Positions 6,929 to 7,137 of a stretch of DNA of 7,137 bases are shown piece by piece. The DNA comes from an uncultured Desulfobulbaceae bacterium (lineage in GTDB: Bacteria; Desulfobacterota; Desulfobulbia; Desulfobulbales; BM004). Position 1 is the first letter of the stretch, and each line of letters begins with the position of its first letter. The position numbers and the translations under genes are program-made. The notes below the pieces were generated by a model, which did not search any database, was not told the DNA's origin, and saw only the letters and a program-made list of their open reading frames with translations. Location of the stretch: NCBI GenBank assembly GCA_947258675.1, contig CAMYJP010000102.1:1-7137 (forward strand), in the 5' to 3' direction.

Positions 6929-6994
6929 CGCCCTTTCTCCTTGTTTTTATTGAGTTTTTTCGCAGAAACCCATTATAACAAGTTGCAAAGGGCG
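6929..6994 (-). promoter_or_regulatory. Inverted repeat that can hide the transposase ribosome binding site in read-through RNA
   Basis: On the minus strand the upstream arm reads CGCCCTTT-GCAA-CTTGTT (6994-6977) and the downstream arm reads AACAAG-GAG-AAAGGGCG (6945-6929). They give an 8-bp plus a 6-bp perfect stem separated by a 4x3 internal loop, with a 31-base hairpin loop. The downstream arm covers the Shine-Dalgarno and ends 3 bases before the ATG. The upstream arm overlaps the promoter spacer and -10, so it is absent from RNA made by the IS promoter but present in RNA that enters from outside. This arrangement matches read-through protection known in IS10 and IS50. The function here is inferred. 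Confidence 0.7.
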
Positions 6995-7000
6995 TTTCAC
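6972..7000 (-). promoter_or_regulatory. Transposase promoter (sigma-70 type, extended -10)
   Basis: The minus strand reads GTGAAA (-35, 4/6, complement of 6995-7000), 17 bases, then a perfect TATAAT (complement of 6972-6977) preceded by TGT, an extended -10. Transcription would begin near 6965, giving a leader of about 40 bases before ATG 6925. Confidence 0.7.
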
Positions 7001-7003
7001 TAT

Positions 7004-7017
7004 AAATATTAATATTT
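7004..7017. repeat. AT-only perfect palindrome upstream of the IS promoter
   Basis: AAATATTAATATTT is a perfect 14-base palindrome ending 3 bases from the -35 hexamer. It might bind a host or IS regulator, or act as an UP-like AT-rich element. In such AT-rich sequence it could also be chance. Confidence 0.35.
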
Positions 7018-7053
7018 TCAAATATTTAATGCATTATTTTGACTGAAATTAAT

Positions 7054-7070
7054 CAACTCAGAAAGTTCAG
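7054..7070 (-). repeat. IS right terminal inverted repeat
   Basis: Read on the minus strand from the outer tip, CTGAACTTTCTGAGTTG matches the left end at 16 of 17 bases. Confidence 0.85.
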
Positions 7071-7077
7071 TTATTAA
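7071..7077. repeat. Target-site duplication, right copy
   Basis: TTATTAA directly follows the right inverted repeat and matches 5514-5520. It overlaps the stop codon of the partial upstream minus-strand gene. Confidence 0.8.
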
Positions 7078-7137
7078 CTGAATTTTTTTAAAACAGCCAC
7101 GAGCTTATTGTGAACAATACCATTAGAAGCGAGAATT
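7074..7137 (-). CDS. C-terminal end of an unidentified protein (5' part outside window)
   Basis: On the minus strand the frame is open from the window edge and reads ILASNGIVHNKLVAVLKKFS, followed by TAA at 7076-7074. The composition looks like the end of a soluble protein, but 20 residues are too few to name a family. The stop codon lies inside the target duplication. Before insertion the locus would have read through the same stop (TAA TAA) into the leader of the HD-GYP gene, so the IS did not truncate this protein. It may once have been directly upstream of, or co-transcribed with, the HD-GYP gene, about 110 bases apart. The alternative is chance openness over a short stretch. Confidence 0.4.
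   Translation of the reverse strand, partial: ILASNGIVHNKLVAVLKKFS

Larger units (their letters stand above)
5521..7070 (-). mobile_element. Complete IS4-type insertion sequence, about 1.55 kb
   Basis: The element contains one transposase gene (5552-6925, minus strand) bounded by matching terminal inverted repeats and flanked by a direct repeat. The ends are tight, with only 31 bases between the transposase stop side and the left tip, and 145 bases on the promoter side. The transposase is full length with its catalytic residues intact, so the element looks recently active. It lies between the stop codon of an upstream minus-strand gene and the HD-GYP gene and interrupts no visible coding region. 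Its transposase reads toward the HD-GYP gene, and no terminator is evident at the left end. Because the target repeat and the tips overlap in sequence, the exact ends could be 5521-7070, 5522-7069 or 5523-7068. Confidence 0.9.

Noticed and set aside
5747..7012. A 421-codon open frame on the + strand, antisense to the transposase
   Set aside because: It lies almost wholly opposite the transposase, which has intact catalytic motifs. Its own product shows no recognisable domain and crosses the IS promoter, so it is a shadow frame.
1..7137. CRISPR array, tRNA or rRNA genes
   Set aside because: No regularly spaced direct repeats and no cloverleaf or conserved rRNA segments were seen by eye.

Overview
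The window looks like chromosomal DNA of a Gram-negative, moderately AT-rich bacterium. The evidence is a predicted outer-membrane-type M48 lipoprotein protease, a PAS/HD-GYP cyclic-di-GMP protein and a secreted-type beta-helix protein. The overall style would fit Desulfobacterota (the former Deltaproteobacteria), but that assignment is impression, not proof.

Layout. On the + strand, the window opens inside a right-handed beta-helix protein (1-726). It is coupled through a TGATG stop/start overlap to an Fsr-like MFS exporter (726-2027). The + strand pair then converges on a minus-strand group. Read in its own direction, this group runs: PAS-HD-GYP protein (5403-4324), M48 lipoprotein metalloprotease with TPR repeats and an extra C-terminal beta domain (4273-2726), and a small nitroreductase (2591-2052). 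The first two are 50 bases apart and could be co-transcribed. The nitroreductase is set apart by 134 bases and may have its own promoter.

Upstream of the HD-GYP gene sits an apparently complete IS4-type insertion sequence (about 5521-7070), also on the minus strand. It has matching terminal inverted repeats, a transposase with intact DDE/YREK residues and a direct repeat of at least 7 bp at both ends. It landed exactly at the stop codon of a further minus-strand gene, of which only the last 20 codons are visible (7137-7074). That gene is therefore probably intact, but the IS now separates it from the HD-GYP gene.

The most informative non-coding find is inside the IS. A good sigma-70-type promoter lies in the middle of a two-part inverted repeat. 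RNA started at this promoter lacks one arm. RNA reading in from outside would carry both arms and fold over the transposase ribosome binding site. This is the same logic as the read-through protection known from IS10 and IS50. A second point of interest is that the HD-GYP protein has Asn where the last conserved metal-binding Asp of the HD fold is expected. No wholly new multi-gene system is evident, and no intergenic stretch exceeds 300 bases outside the IS.
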